NCBI GenBank assembly: GCA_946557785.1 | Contig: CAMNTH010000014.1 | Coordinates: 1 to 64,000 of the forward strand | Reading direction: 5' to 3' | Length of the DNA stretch: 64,000 nucleotides | Source of the DNA: an uncultured Blautia sp. | Lineage (GTDB): Bacteria; Bacillota; Clostridia; Lachnospirales; Lachnospiraceae | Shown: positions 52,938 through 61,991 of the stretch, piece after piece | Layout of the letters: each line of letters opens with the position of its first letter | How positions within the stretch are numbered: position 1 is the stretch's first letter | Notes under the pieces: generated by a model | Told to the model about the DNA's origin: nothing | What the model saw: the letters and a program-made list of their open reading frames with translations, nothing else | Database searches by the model: none | Program-made: the position numbers and the translations under genes

Positions 52938-54212
52938 TCAGAGATTTTTAAAGTGAAATTGTTTTTTTCCGGAAGCATAGTCATCTACGATCTGTCCGTT
53001 TCCAAAGAGCTTGTATTTATAGCTGACCAGTCCTTCCAGACCTACCGGACCTCTTGCATGGAGCTTTCCTGTACTGATTCCCACTTCTGCGCCGAATCCA
53101 TAGCGATAGCCGTCTGCAAAACGGGTGGAGCAGTTTTGATAAACGCCGGCCGAATCAACCATGCTCATAAAAAGACGTGCATGTTCCGAATCCTCGGTTA
53201 AAATACAATCCGTATGATGGGAGCCGAATGTATTAATATGCTCAATGGCCTCTTCCACATTTTCCACCAGCTTAACGGCAACGATATAGTCCATAAATTC
53301 CCGGCCGAAATCCTCGCCGCCTGCCAGGGTACAGTCAATGAAATCCAGCACTTCCTGGGTTCCCAGGATCTTTGCCTTCCCTTCCAGGGCCATTTTAAGC
53401 TTAGGAAGGAATTCCCCGGCAATACCCCTGTGGACCAAAAGTGTTTCTACGGTATTGCATGCAGCTACATACTGCGTTTTGGCATCCACAATAATCGGAA
53501 GCGCTTTTTCCTGATCAGCCTTTTCATCCACATAAATGTGGCATACTCCGTCCGCATGTCCCATAACCGGGATTTTGGTATTATCCATAATATAACGTAC
53601 AAAGCTATTGGATCCGCGTGGGATAAGTAGATCCACATAACCTGCGCATTTCAAGAGTTCTGCGATCTCCTCCCTGTCCTCAAGCTGAAGAAGGCAGTTC
53701 TCTGGAAGTCCTGCCTTTAATACGGCCTGGTAGATCAGGTTAAATAAAGTTCTATTTGTACGTGCAGCCTCACTGCCCCCTTTCAGGATCACACAGTTTC
53801 CGCTTTTTACGCACAGGGTGGAAATCTGCACAAGGGCATCCGGTCTTGCCTCAAAAATGATACCGATGGTTCCAATGGGGCAGCTTTCTCTATATAATGT
53901 CAGACCCTCATCCAATTCTCTTGCAAGCTGTATATGAAATAAGGGATCCGGAAGTCCGATCAGATCCCGGATACCTGCTACAAGAACCTGAAGCTTCCCT
54001 TCATTGAGCTCAAGTCTCTTTAAGATGGGAGCTGCCTTGCCTTCAGCTCTTGCCTGCTCCATATCTTTGGCATTAGCCTCAAAAATCAGTCCGCTGTTTT
54101 CTTCCAGACTGCGGCCGATTTCTTCCAGCGCCTGGTTTCGGGCTTGCTCTGTCTGGGATGCCATTCTGGCTTCTGCTTTTTTTACTGCTTTTACGCTTTC
54201 TAATACGCTCAT
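52938..54212 (-). CDS. proA: Gamma-glutamyl phosphate reductase
   Basis: A 424-residue NADPH-dependent enzyme of proline synthesis. It shows GTIGIIFEARPDALVQI, GNCVILKGGSEA, and the catalytic cysteine in QYVAACNTVETLLV. The C-terminal ARGPVGLEGLVSYKY follows. Family length is normal. The usual partner proB (glutamate 5-kinase) is not next to it. Confidence 0.97.
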   Translation of the reverse strand: MSVLESVKAVKKAEARMASQTEQARNQALEEIGRSLEENSGLIFEANAKDMEQARAEGKAAPILKRLELNEGKLQVLVAGIRDLIGLPDPLFHIQLARELDEGLTLYRESCPIGTIGIIFEARPDALVQISTLCVKSGNCVILKGGSEAARTNRTLFNLIYQAVLKAGLPENCLLQLEDREEIAELLKCAGYVDLLIPRGSNSFVRYIMDNTKIPVMGHADGVCHIYVDEKADQEKALPIIVDAKTQYVAACNTVETLLVHRGIAGEFLPKLKMALEGKAKILGTQEVLDFIDCTLAGGEDFGREFMDYIVAVKLVENVEEAIEHINTFGSHHTDCILTEDSEHARLFMSMVDSAGVYQNCSTRFADGYRYGFGAEVGISTGKLHARGPVGLEGLVSYKYKLFGNGQIVDDYASGKKQFHFKNL

Positions 54213-54310
54213 ACTTTCCTCTCCTGTCCTTTTCTCAAAGCACCGCGCCTTTAGGCGTTGGTTTTATTTGCTTCATCCTATCATATCCATTAGCGAATTT
54301 CAACTCTTCC

Positions 54311-57300
54311 TTACAGGAAATCAAAAAGACAAAGCTGGCTGGCAGCCTCCACTGCTTTTGGCTTTCCGGCAGTCCTTTTTTCCATGCATTCCCCGGAAAA
54401 CTCCGTGAGAAAGGGAGATGGCTCTTTGGCATAAGTAAGAATCAGTTCCTCCTTTGCTCTGGTCATTCCTACATAAAGCAGACGGCGTTCTTCTTCCTGG
54501 TCAGCAGGGTGCTTTTCTCTTTCCAATGGGATCTCTCCCTTGCCTGTTCCGTACAGGATGACAGCCGGAAACTCCAGCCCCTTGGAGCCGTGAAGGGTCA
54601 TAAGGGACACAGCATCCGCCTGATAAGTTTTTCCTCCGCACCGTTTTAAGTCCCCTTCTTCTCCCAAAAGAAGCGCTTCCAAAAAGGCGGGCAGATTCTC
54701 ATAGCATATAGCCATTGAAATCAGGCTTAAAAGCTCAGGGCTATTTTCCTTTTCCAGATCCTTGGCCCACTCTTTTAAAAGAGTACCTGTCTTCGCCCGT
54801 TTCCATTTCCTGTCATACTTTTCTGCCATATTTTCATAAATAGGTTCCCCAAGGGCACTCTCGTCTAAATCCCACAAAAGACGGATGGCTTCTTCTTTAT
54901 ATGAAGCAGCAGCCGGATCTGCCAGGGAACGGAAAAAGGCAATGGTCCCCCGCACCAGGGGCTTAATAAGAAAGTCTTCCCTTCCCCGTACAACGTAAGG
55001 GATTCCCTCCTGGCTTAAGCATTTTTCCAGAAGCTTTGCCTGGTGGTGCGTCCTGTATAAAATGGCAATGTCCCGGAAGGAATACGTTTTTCGATCCTCC
55101 CGGAAAATTTCCCGCTGCTGCGTATCCAGCATGTCGATTCCGCCCATCAGGCGGCCGATTTCCTTGGCTGCAAAAATAGCCTCGGACCTCTTGGAGCTGG
55201 CATTTACAACCTGCACCGGACCCCCTTTTCCCTTATGGGAGATCAGACTCCTTGGTTCTCCAGGGTTATGGGAAATCAGCTGCATGGCAGACTCTGTAAT
55301 GGACGCTGTACTACGGTAATTTTCTCTTAGTTTTATCACTGTAAGATTCGGATAATAAAGCTTTAATTTGTCAAAGCATCCAGCATCTGATCCCCGGAAA
55401 CCGTAAATGGACTGATCCGGATCCCCGATCACAAACAGCTCTCTTCCATGGGCATTCCATGCCATGATCAGTTCAAGCTGCAGGGGACTGATGTCCTGAA
55501 ATTCGTCTACCAGAAGATATGGAAGAGGTTTGTCTTCTTTCTTGGCAAGCTCCAGAGCTTCCGCCAAAAGATCATCAAAATCAAGCATTTTTTTCTCTTT
55601 TAATTTAGATTGGTAAGCCCCAAATGCAGGTTCCGGCTCTCGGCAGCCTGCTTTCCACAGAGAAAGAAGACGTAAGAATTCTCCTGCCTGAATCTCCAAT
55701 CTGTATTGTGCACAAATCTCTTTTGCAATTGCCAGTGTCTCCTCCGGCAGTGCCAAAGAAAAATCCATGCCGTTTTTTTGAAGCAAGGCAAGACTTAAGG
55801 AGTGGAAGGTTCCGATATTCATTCGCTGAATGCTTTTCCCCTTTCCAAGCTTTTCTGCAAGACGTTCCTTCATTTCTGCGGCTGCCTGATTGGTAAAAGT
55901 CACTGCTGTAATTTCAGAGGGCTTTACTTTTCGGTGTTCCAGCAGGTACAAAATTCTGGATACAAGAGTTTTGGTCTTTCCTGTGCCTGGACCTGCGATA
56001 ACCGCCACGGCTCTGTCAATGGCTTCCACAGCCTGCTTCTGCCGCGTATTTAATAAAAGGTTTCCAATCTCCGGCCCTTTCTTAGAATTGTATGGAAGCT
56101 CATTCTCCAGGCTTTCCTCTTTGGCAAAAGAAACCGTTTCCTTTGCTTCTTCGATCTGCCACTGTCCCATGCCTTCAAATAGGCTCATCTGCCCGTCCGG
56201 ACTTTGGATTTCATCGTTTTCAAACAGTTTGATAGTTCCGTATTCCCCGTCAAAGCCCGGCCTTCTGATTACCTCTCCTGCACGCAGACGGCGGATTCCT
56301 TCTGCTATCAGATATCCTGTTTCTTTCCGGATATCTTCCACGGGAATCTCACGCAGAATAGAAAACTCTGCACCTAAGGAAGCCAGCATCTTCTCATAAT
56401 CTTCACGCACTTTTTTGCTGGCAGAGGAACGGCCTGTGGAGGCCGAAATAACCTCAGGCAGCGGAACCAGATTCTCAAAAGGTCTGGCATCTTCTTTTTC
56501 AAAGCCATCCTCCCGATCAGATAGCTGCACGATTCTGTGATCCACGCCCATCGTGAGTTTTTTGCCGCACACAGGACATCTTCCATGATACTTTTCCGCC
56601 TCTCTTGGGCTTAAACAAATATGGCACTTCCTGTGTCCGTCATAATGATACTTCCCCTCTTCCGGAAAAAATTCAATGGTTCCTTCCAGGCCTTTTCCTT
56701 CCTGTATAGCAGCAGAAAGTCCCTGATAGGATTGTTCTATATCCAGAAGATTTGCCTCCCGGCCAAGTTTTCCAGGGGAATGGGCATCGGAATTAGATAT
56801 AAGCTGAAATCTATCCAGGGCAGAAATCCTCCAGTTCATGGAAGGATCCGAGGAAAGTCCTGTTTCCAGCGCACGAATATAAGGGGTGAGATCCTCAAAG
56901 CATTCTTCTATGGTATCAAAGCCTGACATGGCACCGAACAGGGAGAAATGAGGAGTCCAAATATGGGCAGGAACCAGGATTCCTTCCGGACAGGTTTCCA
57001 GCAGGATCTCCAGAAGATCACGGCAGTCAAGGCCAAGGATCGGCCTACCGTCAGAATGGATATTTCCGATCATCTCCAGCTTTTTGGAAAGCTTCTCTGC
57101 GTCCTCAAGGCCGGGCAGCAGGATCAGGCTGTGGACCTTTCTTGTTTTTCCATTCTTCTTATAAATAGAGCTGATCTCACCAGTAACTACAAACCTGGGG
57201 GATGTATCGGAAAAAGTACTGGCTTCTGAAAGGACATACGCATCCTTCAGCTTATATAAGCCGTCCTCCGTCATTTCAAGGCGTCCTTTCAGATCCTCTC

Positions 57301-57445
57301 TCCATGCAGGATGGGTAAAATCCCCTGTTCCCACAATAGAAATCCCCTTTTTCCTGGCCCACAGATCCAGATGCTCCGGAGTTCCCTCCTTACTGGTAGC
57401 CATAGAATATCTGGAATGTATATGCAAGTCAGCTATCTGTTTCAT
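54311..57445 (-). CDS. EndoQ-like PHP nuclease fused to UvrD-type helicase
   Basis: A 1044-residue two-part protein. Residues 1-400 match the EndoQ/TIGR00375 family: PHP motif ADLHIHSRYS (metal His8 and His10), GTGDFTHP, HIWTPHFSLFG, and SNSDAH (219-222). A zinc ribbon follows (Cys274, Cys277, Cys290, Cys293). EndoQ nicks DNA 5-prime to deaminated bases. Residues 460-1044 are a UvrD/PcrA superfamily 1 helicase with Walker A AGPGTGKT (484-491), VDEFQDISPLQ, KLRENYRST and MTLHGSKGLEFPAV. Two clamp-like motifs stand out: QMSLF (419-423) at the junction and QLCLF (1037-1041) at the end. It is the last gene of an operon with dinB and mntP. Confidence 0.9.
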   Translation of the reverse strand: MKQIADLHIHSRYSMATSKEGTPEHLDLWARKKGISIVGTGDFTHPAWREDLKGRLEMTEDGLYKLKDAYVLSEASTFSDTSPRFVVTGEISSIYKKNGKTRKVHSLILLPGLEDAEKLSKKLEMIGNIHSDGRPILGLDCRDLLEILLETCPEGILVPAHIWTPHFSLFGAMSGFDTIEECFEDLTPYIRALETGLSSDPSMNWRISALDRFQLISNSDAHSPGKLGREANLLDIEQSYQGLSAAIQEGKGLEGTIEFFPEEGKYHYDGHRKCHICLSPREAEKYHGRCPVCGKKLTMGVDHRIVQLSDREDGFEKEDARPFENLVPLPEVISASTGRSSASKKVREDYEKMLASLGAEFSILREIPVEDIRKETGYLIAEGIRRLRAGEVIRRPGFDGEYGTIKLFENDEIQSPDGQMSLFEGMGQWQIEEAKETVSFAKEESLENELPYNSKKGPEIGNLLLNTRQKQAVEAIDRAVAVIAGPGTGKTKTLVSRILYLLEHRKVKPSEITAVTFTNQAAAEMKERLAEKLGKGKSIQRMNIGTFHSLSLALLQKNGMDFSLALPEETLAIAKEICAQYRLEIQAGEFLRLLSLWKAGCREPEPAFGAYQSKLKEKKMLDFDDLLAEALELAKKEDKPLPYLLVDEFQDISPLQLELIMAWNAHGRELFVIGDPDQSIYGFRGSDAGCFDKLKLYYPNLTVIKLRENYRSTASITESAMQLISHNPGEPRSLISHKGKGGPVQVVNASSKRSEAIFAAKEIGRLMGGIDMLDTQQREIFREDRKTYSFRDIAILYRTHHQAKLLEKCLSQEGIPYVVRGREDFLIKPLVRGTIAFFRSLADPAAASYKEEAIRLLWDLDESALGEPIYENMAEKYDRKWKRAKTGTLLKEWAKDLEKENSPELLSLISMAICYENLPAFLEALLLGEEGDLKRCGGKTYQADAVSLMTLHGSKGLEFPAVILYGTGKGEIPLEREKHPADQEEERRLLYVGMTRAKEELILTYAKEPSPFLTEFSGECMEKRTAGKPKAVEAASQLCLFDFL

Positions 57446-57488
57446 CTTTTACCATCTCCTAAATCCATTATCCTATAGAGTTTCCATT

Positions 57489-58046
57489 TTAAAGGATTCC
57501 TACACCCTCCAGCACAATTTTAAGTCCAATCAGAAGCAAAATAATGCCTCCGCATAATTCCGCTTTTGCCTTATATTTCATTCCAAAAAGGCTTCCGATC
57601 TTCACTCCTGCTGCAGAAAAAAGGAAGGTGATCCCTCCGATAAAGCTGATAGCAGGTACGATCTCTACCTTCAGAAATGCAAATGTCACTCCCACGGCAA
57701 GAGCGTCAATGCTGGTGGCCACTGCCAAAAGGAACATATCCCTGGGCGCCATGGAGCAATCCATTTCTTCCTCTCTCCCAAATGCTTCTTTTATCATGCT
57801 TCCGCCGATGATAACAAGCAGTACAAAGGCGATCCAATGAGCCCATTTCGTTACCATATCCGCAAAATATCGCCCCCCAAGATAGCCTATAAGCGGCATC
57901 AGCCCCTGGAATCCTCCGAACCAGATTCCTGCAGTACACATATGTTTCACCTTGATCTTTCCCAGGGACAGTCCCTTACAGATAGATACTGCAAACGCAT
58001 CCATAGAAAGCCCTACTGCTAAAACAAAAAGTTCAATTAATCCCAT
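57489..58046 (-). CDS. mntP: Manganese efflux pump MntP
   Basis: A 185-residue membrane protein with six helices of the MntP (YebN) type, conserved acidic residues in [14 protein letters not shown] and the internally related [14 protein letters not shown]. It exports Mn2+. The start at 58046 has AGGAAG 6 bp upstream and lies one base behind the dinB stop, so translation is coupled to dinB. No Mn riboswitch can be present in that one-base gap. Confidence 0.93.
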   Translation of the reverse strand: MGLIELFVLAVGLSMDAFAVSICKGLSLGKIKVKHMCTAGIWFGGFQGLMPLIGYLGGRYFADMVTKWAHWIAFVLLVIIGGSMIKEAFGREEEMDCSMAPRDMFLLAVATSIDALAVGVTFAFLKVEIVPAISFIGGITFLFSAAGVKIGSLFGMKYKAKAELCGGIILLLIGLKIVLEGVGIL

Positions 58047-58047
58047 A

Positions 58048-59256
58048 TCATTCTTCCTCAATTTTATGTACATCCGAAATTTTCTTTTCTGCTTCCAGTT
58101 CTGCAGCTGTTTTGATGATTTCGGAGCCATATTTTTGGCGAAGCTTAAACAGTTTTTCGTTCAGCTTGTCCTTTTTTTCATTTTTTGCGATGTTCTCCAT
58201 ATTCCAGAGGGAAATCTGCTCCTCCCTTACCTGGGTAAAGTTTCCAACCCCCACCCCTACAAGGCGGATGGGCGCAATGGTAATCCTGTCAAGCTGTTTT
58301 AATGCCCCATGGTAAATATCTTCCATGCGGTTTGTGGGCTCTAACGTTTCCGAGCGAGTGATCCCCCGCATATTGGCGTAGGTAATCTTCAGGGTTACTG
58401 TCTGCCCGTAAAGGCCGGCTGACTGAAGCTTCAGGCTCAGTTCCTTAGAAAAAAGAAGAAGATAGCTCTTAATATATTCCAGATCTGCTGAATCATGCTG
58501 AAAGGTATGCTCCCTGCTGATGGACTTCGCTTCAGACTCATAATAAGGAATCACTTCCCTGTCATCAATCCCCTGTGCCATCTCCACAATCTGCTCTCCT
58601 CTTTTTCCAAACACTTCGATCACCTGTTTTTGATTGTCCAAAATCTCCTTCACCCTGTAAATTTTCATTTGATGGAGCTTCTCTGAGGATTTCGTCCCCA
58701 CGCCCAAAAGACATTCAATCTTCCGATTGCTCACCAGTCTCTGGAAAAATGCCTGATCCGCAACCTCAAAAAAACCATCTGGCTTCTTTTCTTCACTGGA
58801 AAATTTAGCCGCAGCTTTGCTGTAGCCGATTCCAACGGAGCAGGTAAGCCCCTCCTGGCTGCGGGTACGCTCCTTGATCTTCCAGGCAATTTCCGATGCG
58901 CTTCCAAAAAGCCCCACTGTGCTGGTTACATCAAGATACCCCTCATCCAGTGACAGGTATTCGATCACATCCGTATAAGTGCTCCAGATTTCATGGATGG
59001 CTTTTGACGCGGCTTTATACTTATGCATATTGGGATGCATATAAATCCCATGAGGGCAGCGCCTGTAGGCTTCTTTAATATTCATGGCAGACCGGACACC
59101 ATATTTCCTTGCCTCATAGCTGCATGTAGAAACCACTCCCCGCTCTGTAGGAAGAGCGCCGATGATCAGAGGCTTCCCCACAAGGGACGGATCGTCTCTG
59201 CTCTCTACTGCAGCAAAAAAGGCATCCATATCCACATGTATGATCTTTCTGTCCAT
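58048..59256 (-). CDS. dinB: DNA polymerase IV
   Basis: A 402-residue Y-family translesion polymerase. Motifs are [13 protein letters not shown] (catalytic Asp), [12 protein letters not shown] (Asp-Glu pair), the helix-hairpin-helix [15 protein letters not shown], and the little-finger domain. QISLW (347-351) matches the beta-clamp-binding motif in its usual place after the little finger. Length is about 50 residues above E. coli DinB owing to a charged tail. It follows the HAD gene by 33 bp. Confidence 0.95.
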   Translation of the reverse strand: MDRKIIHVDMDAFFAAVESRDDPSLVGKPLIIGALPTERGVVSTCSYEARKYGVRSAMNIKEAYRRCPHGIYMHPNMHKYKAASKAIHEIWSTYTDVIEYLSLDEGYLDVTSTVGLFGSASEIAWKIKERTRSQEGLTCSVGIGYSKAAAKFSSEEKKPDGFFEVADQAFFQRLVSNRKIECLLGVGTKSSEKLHQMKIYRVKEILDNQKQVIEVFGKRGEQIVEMAQGIDDREVIPYYESEAKSISREHTFQHDSADLEYIKSYLLLFSKELSLKLQSAGLYGQTVTLKITYANMRGITRSETLEPTNRMEDIYHGALKQLDRITIAPIRLVGVGVGNFTQVREEQISLWNMENIAKNEKKDKLNEKLFKLRQKYGSEIIKTAAELEAEKKISDVHKIEEE

Positions 59257-59289
59257 TGTTTTCCACCAACTCCTTTAGGAACGGTACGC

Positions 59290-59946
59290 TTATCTGGCAA
59301 ACTCTTTTTCCAGCATGTCTTTTACCTCAAGTAAAGACGGCAGAATACGATCAGCCAAAAGCTCCATCTCCTTTGTAGGCCCTGCCAGGTCCGGAACCAT
59401 GATCGGCTTCATTCCTGCCCTGTGTGCTGAACGGATTCCGTTATAGGAATCTTCTATTGCATATGCCTGCTCCGGCTCCACCCCAAGGGCTTCGCAAGCT
59501 TTTAAATAAATATCCGGTTCAGGCTTACTTCTTTTTACCATATCACCGCAGATAACCTGGTCAAATAGATGCAGCAGGCCTCCTTCCTCCAGTTCCCTGC
59601 AGACCAGCTCTCTTCTTGTGGAGGAAGCCACGGCTGTCTTTATCCCCTGTTCCCTTAAAAACAGCAGCAATTCTCTGATTCCGGGCTTCTGTTTCAGCTT
59701 TCCTCCTGCTGCACGCTCATGAAAAAGAACCGCCATTTCTTTTTTATAAAGGTCATAGGGAAAATCCTGCCCATAATATTTCAAAAAGATTTCTTTGCTG
59801 ACGGCAGCATTGGTGCCAAGACAATCCCTGCAGGCATCCTCAATATGCTCCATCTGATGGCGAGCCGCCACCTCTGCCCAGGCTTCCATCACCAAAGCTT
59901 CCGAATCAAAAATCACTCCGTCCATATCAAAAATGACTGCTTCCAT
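59290..59946 (-). CDS. HAD-family hydrolase, beta-phosphoglucomutase-like
   Basis: A 218-residue HAD protein with FDMDGVIFDSE (motif I), ASSTRREL (motif II), KRSKPEPDIY (motif III Lys) and IEDSYNGIRSA (motif IV). The last is typical of the beta-phosphoglucomutase subfamily, though many members are sugar-phosphate phosphatases. It is the first gene of the HAD-dinB-mntP-EndoQ/UvrD row, behind a clear promoter. Confidence 0.88.
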   Translation of the reverse strand: MEAVIFDMDGVIFDSEALVMEAWAEVAARHQMEHIEDACRDCLGTNAAVSKEIFLKYYGQDFPYDLYKKEMAVLFHERAAGGKLKQKPGIRELLLFLREQGIKTAVASSTRRELVCRELEEGGLLHLFDQVICGDMVKRSKPEPDIYLKACEALGVEPEQAYAIEDSYNGIRSAHRAGMKPIMVPDLAGPTKEMELLADRILPSLLEVKDMLEKEFAR

Positions 59947-59981
59947 TTTCTCATGCTCCTTTTTTCAGCACATTTTTTGAC

Positions 59982-60010
59982 AGTATACCACACCGTACCT
60001 CTGGCTGCAA
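59982..60010 (-). promoter_or_regulatory. Promoter of the HAD-dinB-mntP-endoQ/uvrD operon
   Basis: The minus strand reads TTGCAG (60005-60010), 17 bp, TATACT (59982-59987). I see no LexA-like box here, in contrast to the promoter at 49696-49724. Confidence 0.65.
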
Positions 60011-60177
60011 TCCTCATTTTCTCACCAGTCAGTGCCGTATATGTCTCGCTCCTTGACTATCCAAACCATTCATCCAAAAATCCATAAAGCAATAATATAA
60101 TATAGCATTTTTACTAACATATGAATCATTCTTTTTGTATATTTTATACAATCCCCATATTGTTTCTAAATAAACAG

Positions 60178-60207
60178 AAAAGCCCCTGCCATCTTGTGGC
60201 AAGGGCT
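60178..60207 (-). terminator. Terminator of the ABC exporter operon
   Basis: On the minus strand AAGCCCTTGCC, 7-base loop, GGCAGGGGCTTTT. It is about 20 bp behind the last ABC gene. Confidence 0.88.
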
Positions 60208-60224
60208 TGACACATAAATCTATT

Positions 60225-61991
60225 TTATGCTGTCTCCTCAAACTGGCTGTTATACAAATGGGCATAAAAGCCCTCTTTTGCCATAAGGGAATCATGATTT
60301 CCCTGCTCTATAATATGCCCTTCCTTCATGACAAGGATCACATCAGCTTCCCGGATAGTAGAAAGACGGTGGGCTACGATAAAGCTGGTCCTGCCTTCCA
60401 TCATCCTTGCAAAGGCAGCCTGAATGCGGATTTCTGTACGGGTATCAATACTGCTGGTTGCCTCATCAAGGATCAGCATAGGCGGCAGGCAAAGCATTAC
60501 CCGAGCAATGCACAGAAGCTGCTTCTGTCCCTGGCTGATATTTCCCCCGTCCTCTGCGATCATGGTATTATAGCCATCGGGAAGACGTTTGATAAAACTG
60601 TGGGCATAGGAAGCCTTTGCTGCCGCAATGATCTCCTCATCTGTGGCGTCAGGTCTTCCATAAGCAATATTCTCCCGGATGGTTCCTGCTTTCAGCCAGG
60701 TTTCCTGGAGGACCATGCCATAATTCTGGCGAAGAGATTTCCTGGTTACATCCCGGATATCCTTTTCTGCCACCTGAATACTTCCTCCATTTACATCATA
60801 AAAACGCATAAGAAGGTTAATCAGAGTAGTTTTTCCGCAGCCGGTAGGGCCTACAATGGCAATCCTCTGCCCTGGTTTTACATCCAGGGTAAAGTTCTCG
60901 ATCAGCGGCCTGTCAGGCAGATATCGAAAAGATACCTGGTTCAGGCTGACATGCCCGTCACTTACCAGAACTGTTCCTTTTTCCTCCACCTGATCCTGTT
61001 CATCCAAAAGCTGGAATACGCGGTCTGCACAGGCAATGGCATTCTGAAGCTCAGTTACCACGCTGGAAATCTCATTAAAGGGCTTGGAGTACTGGTTTGC
61101 ATAGCTTAAGAAAATACTTAACTGGCCTACGGTAATTCCCCCTGCAACTGCATACAATGCCCCGGAAAGTCCCACTGCCGCATACACCAGGTTGTTTACA
61201 AAACGGGTACAGGGGTTCGTAAGGCTTGAGTAAAACACAGCTTTCAGGCTGGTGTCCTGAAGGCGGGCGTTTACTTCATCAAATTTGTCCAGGCTCTGCT
61301 TTTCGTACCCAAAGGCCTGCACCACCTTCATTCCGTCGATCATCTCATTAATATACGCCGTTTGTTCTCCTCTTACCGCAGTCTGACTCTGGAAATGCTG
61401 AAAAGTATGCTTTGCAATAAAGTTTGCCACAAAAAGGCTTAGGGGCGTCAGTCCCACCACCACCAAAGTGATCAGGGGATTTACAGACACCATAAAGCCC
61501 AAAGTTCCGATAATCGTCAGCACACCCGTGAATAATTGGGTAAAGCCCATCAAAAGTCCGTCTGCAAAGGTGTCCACATCTGCGATCACACGGCTTACCA
61601 AATCCCCTGACGGATGGGCATCCAGATAGGAAAGAGGAAGCTTCTGGATCTTATAAATGGATGCATTCCGCAAGTCCCTGGATACGCAGAAGGTGATTTT
61701 ATTATTGCAGACTGCAAGCACCCACTGAGCCAGCGCCGTAATGGCGGTTGCAGCGGCAATGGCTATCACCGTGGTTTTTACACTTTGAAAATCCACTTTG
61801 CCTTTGCCGATCATATAATCAATGGCATCTCCGCAAAGAATGGGGACGATCAGCTGGGCAGCCACACTCACTGCCGCACACAAAAAGCTAAGAATCAAAA
61901 AAGGGGAATAGGGCTTTACAAACTGAAGAATCCGCTTCATGACCTGCTTATTTTCTTTCTGCTTTTCTTTGGATATTTTTTTAACAGACAT
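60225..61991 (-). CDS. ABC exporter half-transporter, subunit B (catalytic Glu present)
   Basis: A 588-residue protein with an N-terminal six-helix exporter domain (about 25-320) and a C-terminal ATPase. Walker A is GPTGCGKTTL, the Q-loop is MVLQETWL, and Walker B is MLILDEATSSID with the catalytic Glu. The H-loop is VAHRLST. The signature is ISQGQKQ instead of LSGGQ. Paired with the next gene (1-bp overlap), it forms a heterodimer like LmrCD or TmrAB, exporting drugs, lipids or peptides. The substrate cannot be told from sequence. Confidence 0.92.
   Translation of the reverse strand: MSVKKISKEKQKENKQVMKRILQFVKPYSPFLILSFLCAAVSVAAQLIVPILCGDAIDYMIGKGKVDFQSVKTTVIAIAAATAITALAQWVLAVCNNKITFCVSRDLRNASIYKIQKLPLSYLDAHPSGDLVSRVIADVDTFADGLLMGFTQLFTGVLTIIGTLGFMVSVNPLITLVVVGLTPLSLFVANFIAKHTFQHFQSQTAVRGEQTAYINEMIDGMKVVQAFGYEKQSLDKFDEVNARLQDTSLKAVFYSSLTNPCTRFVNNLVYAAVGLSGALYAVAGGITVGQLSIFLSYANQYSKPFNEISSVVTELQNAIACADRVFQLLDEQDQVEEKGTVLVSDGHVSLNQVSFRYLPDRPLIENFTLDVKPGQRIAIVGPTGCGKTTLINLLMRFYDVNGGSIQVAEKDIRDVTRKSLRQNYGMVLQETWLKAGTIRENIAYGRPDATDEEIIAAAKASYAHSFIKRLPDGYNTMIAEDGGNISQGQKQLLCIARVMLCLPPMLILDEATSSIDTRTEIRIQAAFARMMEGRTSFIVAHRLSTIREADVILVMKEGHIIEQGNHDSLMAKEGFYAHLYNSQFEETA

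Noticed and set aside
59947-60024. LexA box at the dinB operon promoter
   Set aside because: I looked for GAAC-N4-GTTC/GTTT on both strands and found none, so SOS control of dinB is not claimed.
60029-60295. An 88-codon minus-strand frame behind the ABC operon
   Set aside because: It starts inside the ABC gene, crosses the terminator at 60178-60207 and resembles no protein.
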